Positions 30,891 through 39,492 of a stretch of DNA of 64,000 nucleotides are shown in pieces. Origin of the DNA: Prevotella sp. UBA2456 (GTDB lineage: Bacteria > Bacteroidota > Bacteroidia > Bacteroidales > Bacteroidaceae). The stretch is taken from the NCBI GenBank assembly GCA_002342415.1, contig DDPY01000022.1:62001-126000 (forward strand). The letters run 5' to 3'. The translations under genes were made by a program, and so were the position numbers. Under the pieces are notes generated by a model, which was given only the letters and a program-made list of their open reading frames with translations, did no database searches and was not told the DNA's origin. Each line of letters starts with the position of its first letter. The first letter of the stretch is position 1.

Positions 30891-32057
30891 TCAGTTTTTG
30901 AGATCGATGAGTTCTTTGAACTTCCTGCCTAACTTGAACTTGTTCAAAAGGGAGCTAAGCATGACGAAAGGAACCTTGAAGAAGGTGCTGTCCCATTTGT
31001 CGTCAACCAGATAGTTGGGCGTTGCAATGGCGAAGATCAGTACGACAACGGCAAACAATCCCCACCACTTAAGGGCTGCAGACAGGTAGATGAAGGGTAC
31101 GATGACGCCCATGAAGATAATGACGAGCATCATAATCATTCGGGGCATCAGCATCCATTGTATCAGTTTGTCGATAAGGTCGTAATGCCGATTGACAAAA
31201 GCGGCAGGCAGGAACCGCACATTGCGCAGGATGGTGCGGAACTGGGTCCATATCCAGCTGCGGTGCTGGCGGTTGAAGTCTTCGGCCTCACGGGCTTTCT
31301 CATTATAGACGGAGATGTTGTCAAAATAGTCGACATAGATATGCTGACGGGTCAGCATGACCTCTAACTCCTTATCGGACCAGTTGGCCTTGGCGGCCTG
31401 AATATAGCTCTTGAACCAGTTGAACTCAAACGCCATACCCGAGCTGGCCAAGGCAGCAGGCAGACCTACACTGATATGACCTCGGCGGAAGATGGAGTTG
31501 TTGATTTCCTCAAAGACGGCACTCAGACGGGCTGAGGTGGTATCGCGGTTGTACGACAGTTTATGGGTCTGAATGGCTTTCGTCCCGGCAGCTTCGAAAG
31601 CATCGTTGACCTGTTCGAGAAATTCGGGCTCAACGACATCACCAGCCTCCAGGATAATGACAGCGTCGTAGATCTTAAACTGGGGCAGGTTGTTGATGGC
31701 TAACTGCAAGGACTTGGTGCGGGAACTCTTTTCATAATTGGGAGTCAGGAGCGTAATGGGCTGTTGAGCCAGATGGAACATGGTCATCTCATCCTCCTTG
31801 TCGGCAATAACGGTGACATCGAACTGACGCTGGGAATAGGTCTGACCGAGGACGGACTTAACCGTCATCTCAAGACTCTTGCCGCTTTTGAAGGAGGGAA
31901 TGAGGACAATAAAACGATTTTGTTTTCTGGCCTTTGGCGTTTCGCTGTGTCTGACGAACTGTGATGTGACGGCAAAGATGCCCAGATACAACACGGTCAG
32001 GGAAATCAGGATAAACAGGATCCAGTCAATATAGTTGAATAACGTCCAAAGTGTCAT
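30891..32057 (-). CDS. Membrane GT2 paralogue with degenerate catalytic motifs
   Basis: A 388-residue protein clearly homologous to its neighbour at 29648 along the whole length (for example EEINNSIFRRGHISVGLPAA against EEINNTIFRKAHNRIGLSSA). However, the DXD position reads EAGD (137-140 in AVIILEAGDVVEP) and the QxxRW region reads RQHRSWIWTQ, so metal binding and acceptor motifs are altered. The acidic DKELEVML segment remains. It has membrane segments at residues 8-32 and near the C-terminus. It overlaps the upstream GT2 gene by 4 bp. It may be a non-catalytic partner or an enzyme with altered chemistry. Confidence 0.82.
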   Translation of the reverse strand: MTLWTLFNYIDWILFILISLTVLYLGIFAVTSQFVRHSETPKARKQNRFIVLIPSFKSGKSLEMTVKSVLGQTYSQRQFDVTVIADKEDEMTMFHLAQQPITLLTPNYEKSSRTKSLQLAINNLPQFKIYDAVIILEAGDVVEPEFLEQVNDAFEAAGTKAIQTHKLSYNRDTTSARLSAVFEEINNSIFRRGHISVGLPAALASSGMAFEFNWFKSYIQAAKANWSDKELEVMLTRQHIYVDYFDNISVYNEKAREAEDFNRQHRSWIWTQFRTILRNVRFLPAAFVNRHYDLIDKLIQWMLMPRMIMMLVIIFMGVIVPFIYLSAALKWWGLFAVVVLIFAIATPNYLVDDKWDSTFFKVPFVMLSSLLNKFKLGRKFKELIDLKN

Positions 32058-32983
32058 GATACAGTCGATTTTAAAAAGTGATGGATGCCCTTCATGGTAG
32101 CCTGTGCCAAGTCCAGGCGACGTTGAACGGTGAACTTTAAAATATCTTTGACGGCTACGATGCCGATGAGGTAGACGTAGGAGAGATATCGCGATAAATC
32201 CTTGTTGTTGCGGCGGACGAACAAGAGTCTGTTGCGAGTGATATAATAGGTGCGCAAGGGACTGTTTTGCCCTGTGCTCTGGCTTTCCTTATGGAAAATG
32301 GTGGTGGCTGGCTCATACCAGATGTCATAGCCAGTGCGGCGTATCATCATAGACCAGTCGAGCTCTTCGTAATAGAGGAAATAGCATTCGGGCATCATGC
32401 CAGCCTTGTCAATGACCTCGCGTTTGACCATCATCGCGGCCCCATGAGCATAGGGAGTGGGGTGGGCGGTGTTGTACTGCCCATTGTCCGTCTCGCCAAA
32501 GCCGATGGAACGGTTGCGCATGGTGGTACGGGAGAGGGGGGTATAGCCAGCATATTGAATGGGATGATTGCCCCAGGCAAAACGTATCTTCGGGCATACC
32601 ATGCCAATCCTTGGAGAGGACTCCAGGCGATTGATCAGATGGCTGATGGCTGATGGCAGATGGCAGATGGCTGATGGCTGATGGCTGATGGCTGATGGAA
32701 GATGTTGAAGGAGGGTGTCATTGTTGAGGAAGAACAGGTATCTTCCTTGAGCGGCTTGAATGCCGAGATTGTTGCCTCCGGCAAAACCTAAATTCCTGGC
32801 ACTGCGAATGACCTTGACTTGGGGATAGCGTTGCTCTATCAGTGTGGCTTCATCATTCTCAGAGGCATTATCTACCACGATTACCTCTATGGACGTATCG
32901 TCTAAAGGCAATGTCTCAATTAGTCCGCAGGTGTCGTTCACCCCATTGTAATTGATCGTAATGATAGATGTCTCAATGTTCAA
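32054..32983 (-). CDS. Glycosyltransferase family 2 (rhamnosyltransferase-like) with repeat insert
   Basis: A 309-residue GT2 of the rhamnosyltransferase-like group: TSIITINYNGVNDTCGLIET, EVIVVDNASENDEA, RNLGFAGGNNLGIQAAQGRY and LFFLNNDTLL with the NND metal motif, then YYEELDWSMMIRRTGYDIWY. After NNDTLL an insert of about 22 residues with 7-residue period (PSAISHQ, PSAICHL, PSAISHL) is encoded by the GATGGCT heptamer array. The start is a TTG at 32983 that lies inside a CAATGTT array; no in-frame ATG is available before the conserved region, so the repeat appears to have replaced the original start. Central to the capsule operon. Confidence 0.85.
   Translation of the reverse strand: MNIETSIITINYNGVNDTCGLIETLPLDDTSIEVIVVDNASENDEATLIEQRYPQVKVIRSARNLGFAGGNNLGIQAAQGRYLFFLNNDTLLQHLPSAISHQPSAICHLPSAISHLINRLESSPRIGMVCPKIRFAWGNHPIQYAGYTPLSRTTMRNRSIGFGETDNGQYNTAHPTPYAHGAAMMVKREVIDKAGMMPECYFLYYEELDWSMMIRRTGYDIWYEPATTIFHKESQSTGQNSPLRTYYITRNRLLFVRRNNKDLSRYLSYVYLIGIVAVKDILKFTVQRRLDLAQATMKGIHHFLKSTVS
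32638..32707. repeat. Heptamer array GATGGCT x10 inside a GT2 gene
   Basis: Ten 7-bp units on the plus strand: GATGGCT twice, GATGGCA twice, GATGGCT four times, then GATGGAA and GATGTTG. On the coding strand it gives a 7-residue periodic insert just after the NNDTLL metal motif. Confidence 0.93.
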
Positions 32984-33078
32984 TATTCAATGTTCAATAT
33001 TCAATGTTCAATGTTCAACGTTCAATGTTCAATGTTCAACGTTCAATGTTCAATGTTCAATGTTCAATGTTCAATATC
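32974..33078. repeat. Heptamer array CAATGTT x15 exactly filling a gene junction
   Basis: Fifteen 7-bp units, mostly CAATGTT with CAATATT and CAACGTT variants, extend from the base next to the polymerase stop codon (33079) into the first codons of the GT2, whose TTG start codon is part of a unit. Loss or gain of units changes spacing by 7 bp. Confidence 0.95.
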
Positions 33079-34596
33079 TTAAACCCTCTCTGCTTTTTTC
33101 TTTTCTAACTTCAGTCGTGCCTTCTCTTCTTGTTCGGCAAGCAGCCCCTTTTCGTATTCATTCCACTCGCTTTCAATAAAGGGAAGGATATATACGATGG
33201 CCAGTCCGCCATAGAAGGTCAGACAGTTGGGGAACTGCATCAGTACCTGGTTACCATATCCGCCTAACTGCTGTGATATCATGGCACAGCAGAATCCCGC
33301 CCCGATACCTCGTAAGGAGGGGCTCTCTATCCGGAATATCGTTATCCAACAAGCGCCGAATAGCATGACAAAGGTACATATCAAGAAGACGGTAATACCA
33401 ATGATACCTGTATGAATCCAGATAAACACGTATTCTGAGTCTGGTGGGACGGTGGCCATAAACGTATATTTGTTGTTGGCGGGAACATTCTGATATCCTA
33501 CAGCCATACCTATGCCCCAAGGTGCTTCAGCTAAGTATTTTTTCATGGCTTGCTGGTTGATAGACCGGGCATTGGCCGAAGCATCATTCCTGTCGAAGAC
33601 TGTACGCATACGGCGGATTTGTTGGTTACTCTGCCCGATAGTCGTGAATGCAAGTATGAATACAAATAATCCGAAAACGATAGTGAAGGGTATGGCAATT
33701 TTAAACGATTTAGATAGAAATACGTATGCTAACATTCCTGCTATCAGACAAGCCATAGCGGTACGGGTTCCCGATTGCATCATGGCCCATGCACAGGCAA
33801 TTCCAGTAATCAGGAAGAATATCCGGTGTTTTTTTATTCTGCTGGTAATGCCAAAGATGATAAAGGCGACTGCAGTTGAAGCTATGCCAATACCAAAGTT
33901 AGCAGCATCGCCAAATGTCGAGAAGTATCTGGTAAGGCTTCCGCCCTGGATGATGTGAGTGCTTCTTCCTCGAGTCTGAAGCCATTGCTCTTCCATTGCT
34001 GTAAATCCAAATGTCTTTTGTTTCCATACCCAAAAGGTTGCAAACAATGCTAATGCTCCCCAGATGTATAGATATTTGGTTAGGACTTTTGGGGTGGTGA
34101 TGTATAGTGTGTAAACCAAGAAGGCATACATGATTTGATAAGCTATAGATCGTGCAGTAGTGTACCATGCTGCGACGTCGATTCCGATACCACAGGTATC
34201 GTTGAGAACTTCCAACGTGCAGAATCCACACCATATTAACAGTACATATAGCATGATGTTGGCTGTCCTCTCAAATTTTGCCTCTTTTACGTCAAGAATG
34301 GCTAATGAGATAAGAAGAATTTCTAAAATCTCATTGGGAAGAGATGTTGGCATACCAATTTCTGGCCTGCTATGCCACATGATAAAGTAGTTGACCACTA
34401 TCAATGTCCAAAATGTAAACATCCGGTAGCGGAATGCGAGCAATACTACGATGGCGATGGCTGGTATCAGGCAGATAATGGCGAAAGTAGAGAATCCTGC
34501 CGTAACGAATTCGTAGAGGGCCAGCAAAAACAGGAGAAAGAGTAATGATACTCTTCCTCCGTTGTCTTTGGCGTATGTTCTCCACGCACTGGTCAT
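33079..34596 (-). CDS. O-antigen polymerase/ligase-like membrane protein (Wzy-like)
   Basis: A 505-residue polytopic membrane protein with about twelve hydrophobic segments and a long periplasmic-type loop around residues 330-380 (RRMRTVFDRNDASANARSIN, then PPDSEYVFIWIHTGIIGITV), the pattern of Wzy_C/O-antigen ligase proteins. The tail (residues 475-505, EEKARLKLEKKKAERV) is a charged cytoplasmic helix. In a Wzx/Wzy-dependent locus the likely job is polymerisation of repeat units; ligase activity is the alternative. It lies 1 bp from the Wzc-like gene upstream and is separated from the GT2 downstream only by the 15-unit heptamer array. Confidence 0.82.
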   Translation of the reverse strand: MTSAWRTYAKDNGGRVSLLFLLFLLALYEFVTAGFSTFAIICLIPAIAIVVLLAFRYRMFTFWTLIVVNYFIMWHSRPEIGMPTSLPNEILEILLISLAILDVKEAKFERTANIMLYVLLIWCGFCTLEVLNDTCGIGIDVAAWYTTARSIAYQIMYAFLVYTLYITTPKVLTKYLYIWGALALFATFWVWKQKTFGFTAMEEQWLQTRGRSTHIIQGGSLTRYFSTFGDAANFGIGIASTAVAFIIFGITSRIKKHRIFFLITGIACAWAMMQSGTRTAMACLIAGMLAYVFLSKSFKIAIPFTIVFGLFVFILAFTTIGQSNQQIRRMRTVFDRNDASANARSINQQAMKKYLAEAPWGIGMAVGYQNVPANNKYTFMATVPPDSEYVFIWIHTGIIGITVFLICTFVMLFGACWITIFRIESPSLRGIGAGFCCAMISQQLGGYGNQVLMQFPNCLTFYGGLAIVYILPFIESEWNEYEKGLLAEQEEKARLKLEKKKAERV

Positions 34597-34597
34597 A

Positions 34598-36781
34598 TTA
34601 CTTGGCGTGTTCGTTCTCGGTGGCAGTCAGACCCAGCTGTGACACGCGATAGACAAAGTTGTTGAACTTTGTATAAGGTGGCAGCTGGCCTACGAACTCT
34701 TCTACAGCGTAGCGGCTGGCCTCGGTCAGATACATGTAGAGCGTATCCTTATGTTCCTCGTCCAACATGGACTGTACTTCCTTGAGGGCTTTCTGGTCGA
34801 CATCCTTCCAGGTGCGGTTGGCACGGGTGACCATCAGGTTGACAGTACCCATATTCAACAGGGCAGGAGAGATGGAGTTCTCGTCCAGATTAGGATATTC
34901 GATGATGGCAATCTCGTCGGGCAGGATGTCGGGACAGAGATCCTTGATGCCCTTGGCCATGATGAAACGGCTGTCTTCTGCCAAGAAGTCCTCATCGTAG
35001 GTCAGGCGGCGCACCTGCAAGCCGATGGAAATCCAATAGTTCTCCAACTCCTGAGCCAAATAGCTCTTACCATTACCGGTGTCGGTGGAAATGAGGTTGA
35101 GCACATTCTGCTGACCTTCCTGGAAGTGGGGGAGAAGGGCCTTGCTGAGCTGCTTCATGGCCATGTCGGCAATGGTCTTGTTGAAGCGGCGATAGCGAAG
35201 GTTGCTTTCCTTAGGATAGCATCCCATGACAGGCACCTTGGTGATACGCTCGGAGCGCATACGGTCGCGCAACGTACGGTCGAGCATCTCGATGATGAGG
35301 AACCATAATGCTGTCAAGGCAAAGGTGAGCAGGAAGGCTCCCAACAGTATCATAATGCGATTGGTAGGCTGCGCATTCAGGGGGAACATGGGTGGGTTGA
35401 GCACACGGAGCGTAGCTGTAGACATCTGCAGGTTACGCTGGCGCAGACGGGCGGCATTCAATGCCTTCAACATCTCCATATAGTTGCCCTCGATGAAGCC
35501 GATATGGCGGGCTTTACGATCCAAGGTAGCGCCGATAGGTGCATAGAAGAGATACTGACGATCCAGATTCTGTTGCATGATGTCGGTAGCAGTCATTTCG
35601 GCCTTGGTTTTCTCTAAGAGTAATAACTGCTCCAACCAACGACTAAGCATATCGTTTGCTTTGACACCAGTCTCTGTGCTATACGTCGATGCCTCAATGT
35701 CCTTGGTGAGTTCGGTAACACGGCCCGTGGCTGCTTGAAGATCACGTTGGGCCTTGGCCAACTCTTCCTGAGACTCCGTGTCGTTGCCGCCTCCTTCACT
35801 GCTCATCAGTCGTAAGTTGGAAATACGCGACTGGATGCGGGAAATGTCTTTTACCTGATTGGTAAACTCCTGATTAGAGCGGATGACCTGAGCACGATTA
35901 CCCAACTGACGCTCCAGATAGTCCAACAGGGCTTTGGCGGTAGTATAGTTCATCAGCTGGTCGTTGCGGAAGTTCTGCTGCTGTGCCTCCAAGCCTGTCA
36001 ACGCCTTCGTCTGTTCACCATAGTTAATAATCTTCTTCGATACATTATAGCGAATCAGGTCGTCCTCTGCATTGGAGAGGATACGATAGAGACGAGCTAC
36101 CTCTTTCTCGAAGAACTTGATGACATTACCAGTTTCACCAAAGCGGATTTGCTGATACTGGCGTGCAAAGACCTCATTCAGAATGTCCAAAGTGTTATAG
36201 GCAATACCGGCATCGTTGGCAGAATAGCCGATGTCGATAATATCACTACCCGAAAGTTGCAATACTTTTAACCGAGAGGTAATGTTGTTGATGCCGAAAT
36301 AGGGATGATAGTTCAGCAGGCCGAAGAGGTAGTTCTCCTGAGAGGGCTTCTCGTAGGCCTTCAGGTTAGCATAGGTCTGTGACTCACTGTTGTGATTGAC
36401 GAGAGCCTTGACATCAGCGGGTACGGTGGCACTCAACTGCCGGAAATGTTCCGCTGAGATATAGTTGTTGTCTTTATTGGCGTTACCATACATCAGACAA
36501 CGGGCCAGCAAACGGAGGGACACCTCGTGGATGGTATTGTCGGTGGTAATAATCAGCATCAGGTTGTTGATGTTGGTCTGGGCATTACCTCCAGCCACAC
36601 CCGTTCCACCCTCCAGGTTATAGCCGGTAATCATACCGGTATAGATGGTGGTATTGGTATCGTAGATGCGCTCCATGTCTCGGGTCAAGAACCATGCAAC
36701 AACCAAGGCAATCATGGGCAGAATGGCCAAATACCAACGGATTTTGTATAAGAAACGAACAAAATATCTAAATAAATCCAT
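34598..36781 (-). CDS. Wzc/Wzz-type chain-length and export co-polymerase with degenerate kinase domain
   Basis: A 727-residue inner-membrane protein controlling polysaccharide chain length and linking to the outer-membrane exporter. A first membrane segment (WYLAILPMIALVVAWFLT) is near residue 20, a long periplasmic coiled-coil region follows, and a second segment (IMILLGAFLLTFALTALWFL) is near residue 495. The cytoplasmic domain has a P-loop, STDTGNGKSYLAQEL near residue 563, but further BY-kinase motifs and the C-terminal tyrosine cluster are not evident, so it may bind nucleotide without autophosphorylation. ATG 36781 is used; the longer frame begins at a TTG. Adjacent to the TolC-like and polymerase genes. 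Confidence 0.88.
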   Translation of the reverse strand: MDLFRYFVRFLYKIRWYLAILPMIALVVAWFLTRDMERIYDTNTTIYTGMITGYNLEGGTGVAGGNAQTNINNLMLIITTDNTIHEVSLRLLARCLMYGNANKDNNYISAEHFRQLSATVPADVKALVNHNSESQTYANLKAYEKPSQENYLFGLLNYHPYFGINNITSRLKVLQLSGSDIIDIGYSANDAGIAYNTLDILNEVFARQYQQIRFGETGNVIKFFEKEVARLYRILSNAEDDLIRYNVSKKIINYGEQTKALTGLEAQQQNFRNDQLMNYTTAKALLDYLERQLGNRAQVIRSNQEFTNQVKDISRIQSRISNLRLMSSEGGGNDTESQEELAKAQRDLQAATGRVTELTKDIEASTYSTETGVKANDMLSRWLEQLLLLEKTKAEMTATDIMQQNLDRQYLFYAPIGATLDRKARHIGFIEGNYMEMLKALNAARLRQRNLQMSTATLRVLNPPMFPLNAQPTNRIMILLGAFLLTFALTALWFLIIEMLDRTLRDRMRSERITKVPVMGCYPKESNLRYRRFNKTIADMAMKQLSKALLPHFQEGQQNVLNLISTDTGNGKSYLAQELENYWISIGLQVRRLTYDEDFLAEDSRFIMAKGIKDLCPDILPDEIAIIEYPNLDENSISPALLNMGTVNLMVTRANRTWKDVDQKALKEVQSMLDEEHKDTLYMYLTEASRYAVEEFVGQLPPYTKFNNFVYRVSQLGLTATENEHAK

Positions 36782-36801
36782 AGTCAAATGCTGTTATTAG
36801 G

Positions 36802-37776
36802 TTATTTCTTCTTGTTTTTCTTTGCGGCTTTAGCAGCTTCTTTAGCAGCTTTCTCCTGGGCTTTCTTCTCGGCGGCCTCCATCTTGGCATACTTCTTCTC
36901 TTCGGCAGCGGCAGCCTTGCGAATCTTCTTTTCTAAAGCCTTGTTCTCCTTCTCTATCTGCTTGGCACTCTTGTGATCATCATCGTCCAAGGTAATCTCG
37001 GTCGTAGTGTTCGTCAGAATAGGGGTATGGGAAAGAATCTCCAAGGTAAGGATATCTGTAGTAATCTGGGTTTGCAGGTTTTGGTAGTTACTGACGGTTC
37101 CTAACTCATGTTGCTTGGTCCATGCAAAGTCCTCAATAGACATATTACCCTGATGGAAGTCCTCCAGATTCAACGCACCGGCACCTTGATAGATGGCTGC
37201 CGACTCACCGGCAGTTTTCAGGGTAACCAATGCATTGGTAATTTTAACATAGAGCGTGGCGATTTCCTGCTTGATCTTTTCGTACTCTAAGTCTTTTTGG
37301 TACATTGCTTTGTCGACTTCAAGACGCTTGCGTTTAACGGCAGGAGCCCAGTCGAGAATGTCCTCCAAAGGTATGGCAAGATTAACGCCTACGTTCCAAT
37401 AGCTCTGCTCACGGCCCTGATACTGCTTGAGTACGGTGGTGTACGTGTCGGAACCCTGTCCCCACATATCGGTTTTACCATAACTGTAGCTGGCATGACC
37501 GCGGATATAGGAGAAGATGTGGCGCTTCTGCTTGGCGACTTCAGCCTTCGCAATCTGTTGGGCTTTCTCCAAAGTGAGAATGCGCGGACTCTGTTTGGCA
37601 TTCTCGAACAATACTGCCATGGGGGGCAGATGGAAATTGGAAAAATTGATAGTGCTGTTCTCGCTGGAATCGAAGAAACCGGCACTGATACCACTATTGT
37701 TATATTGTGCGAACGAGGCACTGCTAAAAACAATGGTAGCCGCAATCAGTAGATATCGTTTCAAATCTTTCATCAT
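36802..37776 (-). CDS. TolC-family outer-membrane exporter-like protein
   Basis: A 324-residue exported protein. A signal peptide (MMKDLKRYLLIAATIVFSSA, then SFAQ) precedes a region resembling outer-membrane efflux proteins: ILTLEKAQQIAKAEVAKQKR, a beta-strand-like WNVGVNLAIPLEDILDWAP, and a long helix (KRLEVDKAMYQKDLEYEKIK). It is shorter than typical TolC (one repeat rather than two). The last 50 residues are an unusual Lys/Ala/Glu-rich coiled coil (KAQEKAAKEAAKAAKKNKKK). Context next to a Wzc-like gene suggests a role in export in place of a classical Wza, which is not seen in the window. Start at the first of two adjacent Met codons. Confidence 0.72.
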   Translation of the reverse strand: MMKDLKRYLLIAATIVFSSASFAQYNNSGISAGFFDSSENSTINFSNFHLPPMAVLFENAKQSPRILTLEKAQQIAKAEVAKQKRHIFSYIRGHASYSYGKTDMWGQGSDTYTTVLKQYQGREQSYWNVGVNLAIPLEDILDWAPAVKRKRLEVDKAMYQKDLEYEKIKQEIATLYVKITNALVTLKTAGESAAIYQGAGALNLEDFHQGNMSIEDFAWTKQHELGTVSNYQNLQTQITTDILTLEILSHTPILTNTTTEITLDDDDHKSAKQIEKENKALEKKIRKAAAAEEKKYAKMEAAEKKAQEKAAKEAAKAAKKNKKK

Positions 37777-37801
37777 TATGATCGATTTTATGGTTTGTCT
37801 G

Positions 37802-39016
37802 TTATACATTCTCTTTTTGCACAAATGCAGTCAACGTGCGGAAGATAATCTTCATGTCGAGAGCAAAGCTATAGGTCTGACCATAGGTGATGTCCAGCTG
37901 TTTGCGCTCTTCGGCTGACATGTTGCCACCCTTGCCACGCTCTTCGACCTGCCAGAGACCTGTCAGACCGGCAGGAGCCATGAAACGGTCGATGCTGGAA
38001 TCGGCAGTCAGCTTCTCGGCTTCGTAGAGCGGGAGCGGGCGGTTACCGACTACCGACATATCACCCTTGAGGATATTGAACAGCTGTGGAAGTTCATCGA
38101 TGCTGTATTTGCGGATGAAGCGACCCACCTTGGTCACACGGGGGTCGTCCTCAATCTTGACAAATGCATTGTCAATGTCTTCCTGTTTCTGCTTGTTGAA
38201 ATCGCTTTCTGCCATGACAAAGTCATCGCCGACCAGCATGACTTCTTCGTCACTAATCATCATCATGGACTCCATACCCATGTCAATCATGTCTTGCTCG
38301 GCCTGCTCGCCCAAAGGAGCCGTCATGGTCTTGAGCTCCTCCTGAGGCTTGGATTCCGTGCTACCGTTGGCATACTGGTTGTGGGTCTTACTTAACTCCT
38401 TCAGCCGCTCCTCAGCATCGATATACATGCTACGGAATTTGAGGAAATCGAAGATGGTGTAGTTGGTTCCCACGCGCTTGGACTTGAAAAGCACCGGACC
38501 AGGGCTCTCCAATCGGATGGCTATTGCCGTGATGATGAAAATGGGGGAGAGGACGATGATGGCGAGTACAGAGAAGAAGATGTCGAACAGGCGTTTCCAG
38601 ACAGGAATCTGGAACTTCAAAATCTTGTGTTTGGGAGCCTCGTCATCGAACAGGATGTTCTCACGGTCGGAGATGAATTGAATCTTTTTGTTCAATTCGG
38701 TGACAGAGGCACCGCTTACAATGGTATCGTTGATACCGCATTTCATGTAAACATCGCGCTCTTCATCCGACATGTTGTCGGTAATCAAGATGATGTATAC
38801 GTTGTGACACTTCTTGCGCAGATAGGTGATAGCCGTAATGTCCTCTGTGCGCACGCTGCGCTCAAAGAACAATATGAAATGTTCATTGGCAACGTGCGGA
38901 GTACATATCTGAGCAGCATCTTTGTATGCGTTGGTCGTACGGACCAACTGGCCAGGGATGTATTTCAGACGCTCTTGTGTCTTAGGATTGTTTCCTAAGT
39001 AAACAACACCTATCAT
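37802..39016 (-). CDS. Initiating sugar-phosphate transferase with N-terminal pseudo-receiver domain
   Basis: A 404-residue protein. The C-terminal half is a bacterial sugar transferase (WcaJ/WbaP class) that loads the first sugar-phosphate on undecaprenyl phosphate: KRLFDIFFSVLAIIVLSPIF (141-160, the membrane hairpin), ESPGPVLFKSKRVG, FDFLKFRSMY, DELPQLFNILKGDMSVVGNR, and GLTGLWQVEERGKG. Residues 1-117 resemble a response-regulator receiver (for example VYIILITDNMSDEERDVYMK followed by CGINDTIVSGAS) but the phosphoacceptor Asp and the KP motif are missing. Residues 205-285 are an acidic, Met-rich insert not usual in the family. It lies just downstream of a true receiver protein gene. Confidence 0.88.
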   Translation of the reverse strand: MIGVVYLGNNPKTQERLKYIPGQLVRTTNAYKDAAQICTPHVANEHFILFFERSVRTEDITAITYLRKKCHNVYIILITDNMSDEERDVYMKCGINDTIVSGASVTELNKKIQFISDRENILFDDEAPKHKILKFQIPVWKRLFDIFFSVLAIIVLSPIFIITAIAIRLESPGPVLFKSKRVGTNYTIFDFLKFRSMYIDAEERLKELSKTHNQYANGSTESKPQEELKTMTAPLGEQAEQDMIDMGMESMMMISDEEVMLVGDDFVMAESDFNKQKQEDIDNAFVKIEDDPRVTKVGRFIRKYSIDELPQLFNILKGDMSVVGNRPLPLYEAEKLTADSSIDRFMAPAGLTGLWQVEERGKGGNMSAEERKQLDITYGQTYSFALDMKIIFRTLTAFVQKENV

Positions 39017-39047
39017 ATTATAATATGTATACTATCTATGAAAAAAT

Positions 39048-39416
39048 TTAGTTGGGCAGGATCTTTTTGACTCGGATCTTCAACTCCATGGGGTTGAACG
39101 GCTTAACGATATAGTCTTCTGCACCGATTTCCAGCAGGCGGATACGCTCGCTGGTGGAGTCTTCACTTGACAACATAATCACGGGGATGTGGCGGAAGAG
39201 CTCGTTTTGCTTGATCCACTCGAGAAAATCGTCACCGCGCATGCCCGGCATACGGATATCCGAAATAATAAGGTCAGGGGTGTTGCCGGCCTGAAGCCAC
39301 TTCACACCCTGCAGCCCATCGGGTAGCCACTGGACGTCATATTCACTCATCAAGTAGATAGAGAGCACCTTGGCGATGGTCTCTTTGTCATCAAGGATTA
39401 GTATCTTCTTTTTCAT
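39048..39416 (-). CDS. Single-domain response regulator (CheY-like)
   Basis: A 122-residue stand-alone receiver with all phosphorylation residues: Asp9-Asp10 in ILILDDKET, phosphoacceptor Asp53 in IISDIRMPG, Ser83/Ser84 in VIMLSSED, and Lys105 in IVKPFNP. There is no output domain, so it must act by protein contact. As the first gene of the capsule operon, 31 bp before a sugar transferase that carries a pseudo-receiver, it may regulate capsule initiation. No sensor kinase was found in the window. A promoter element lies at 39485. Confidence 0.92.
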   Translation of the reverse strand: MKKKILILDDKETIAKVLSIYLMSEYDVQWLPDGLQGVKWLQAGNTPDLIISDIRMPGMRGDDFLEWIKQNELFRHIPVIMLSSEDSTSERIRLLEIGAEDYIVKPFNPMELKIRVKKILPN

Positions 39417-39484
39417 ATATGAATTAAACTTTTAGTCAATAGAGTTGTCTGAAGTGCGGATACAACTCCGCAATCAATTCGATG

Positions 39485-39492
39485 CAAAGGTA
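39485..39492 (-). promoter_or_regulatory. Bacteroidetes -7 element (TACCTTTG), probable capsule operon promoter
   Basis: TAnnTTTG match on the minus strand 68 bases upstream of the response regulator; the next nine genes downstream are co-directional with gaps of under 100 bp. Confidence 0.6.
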
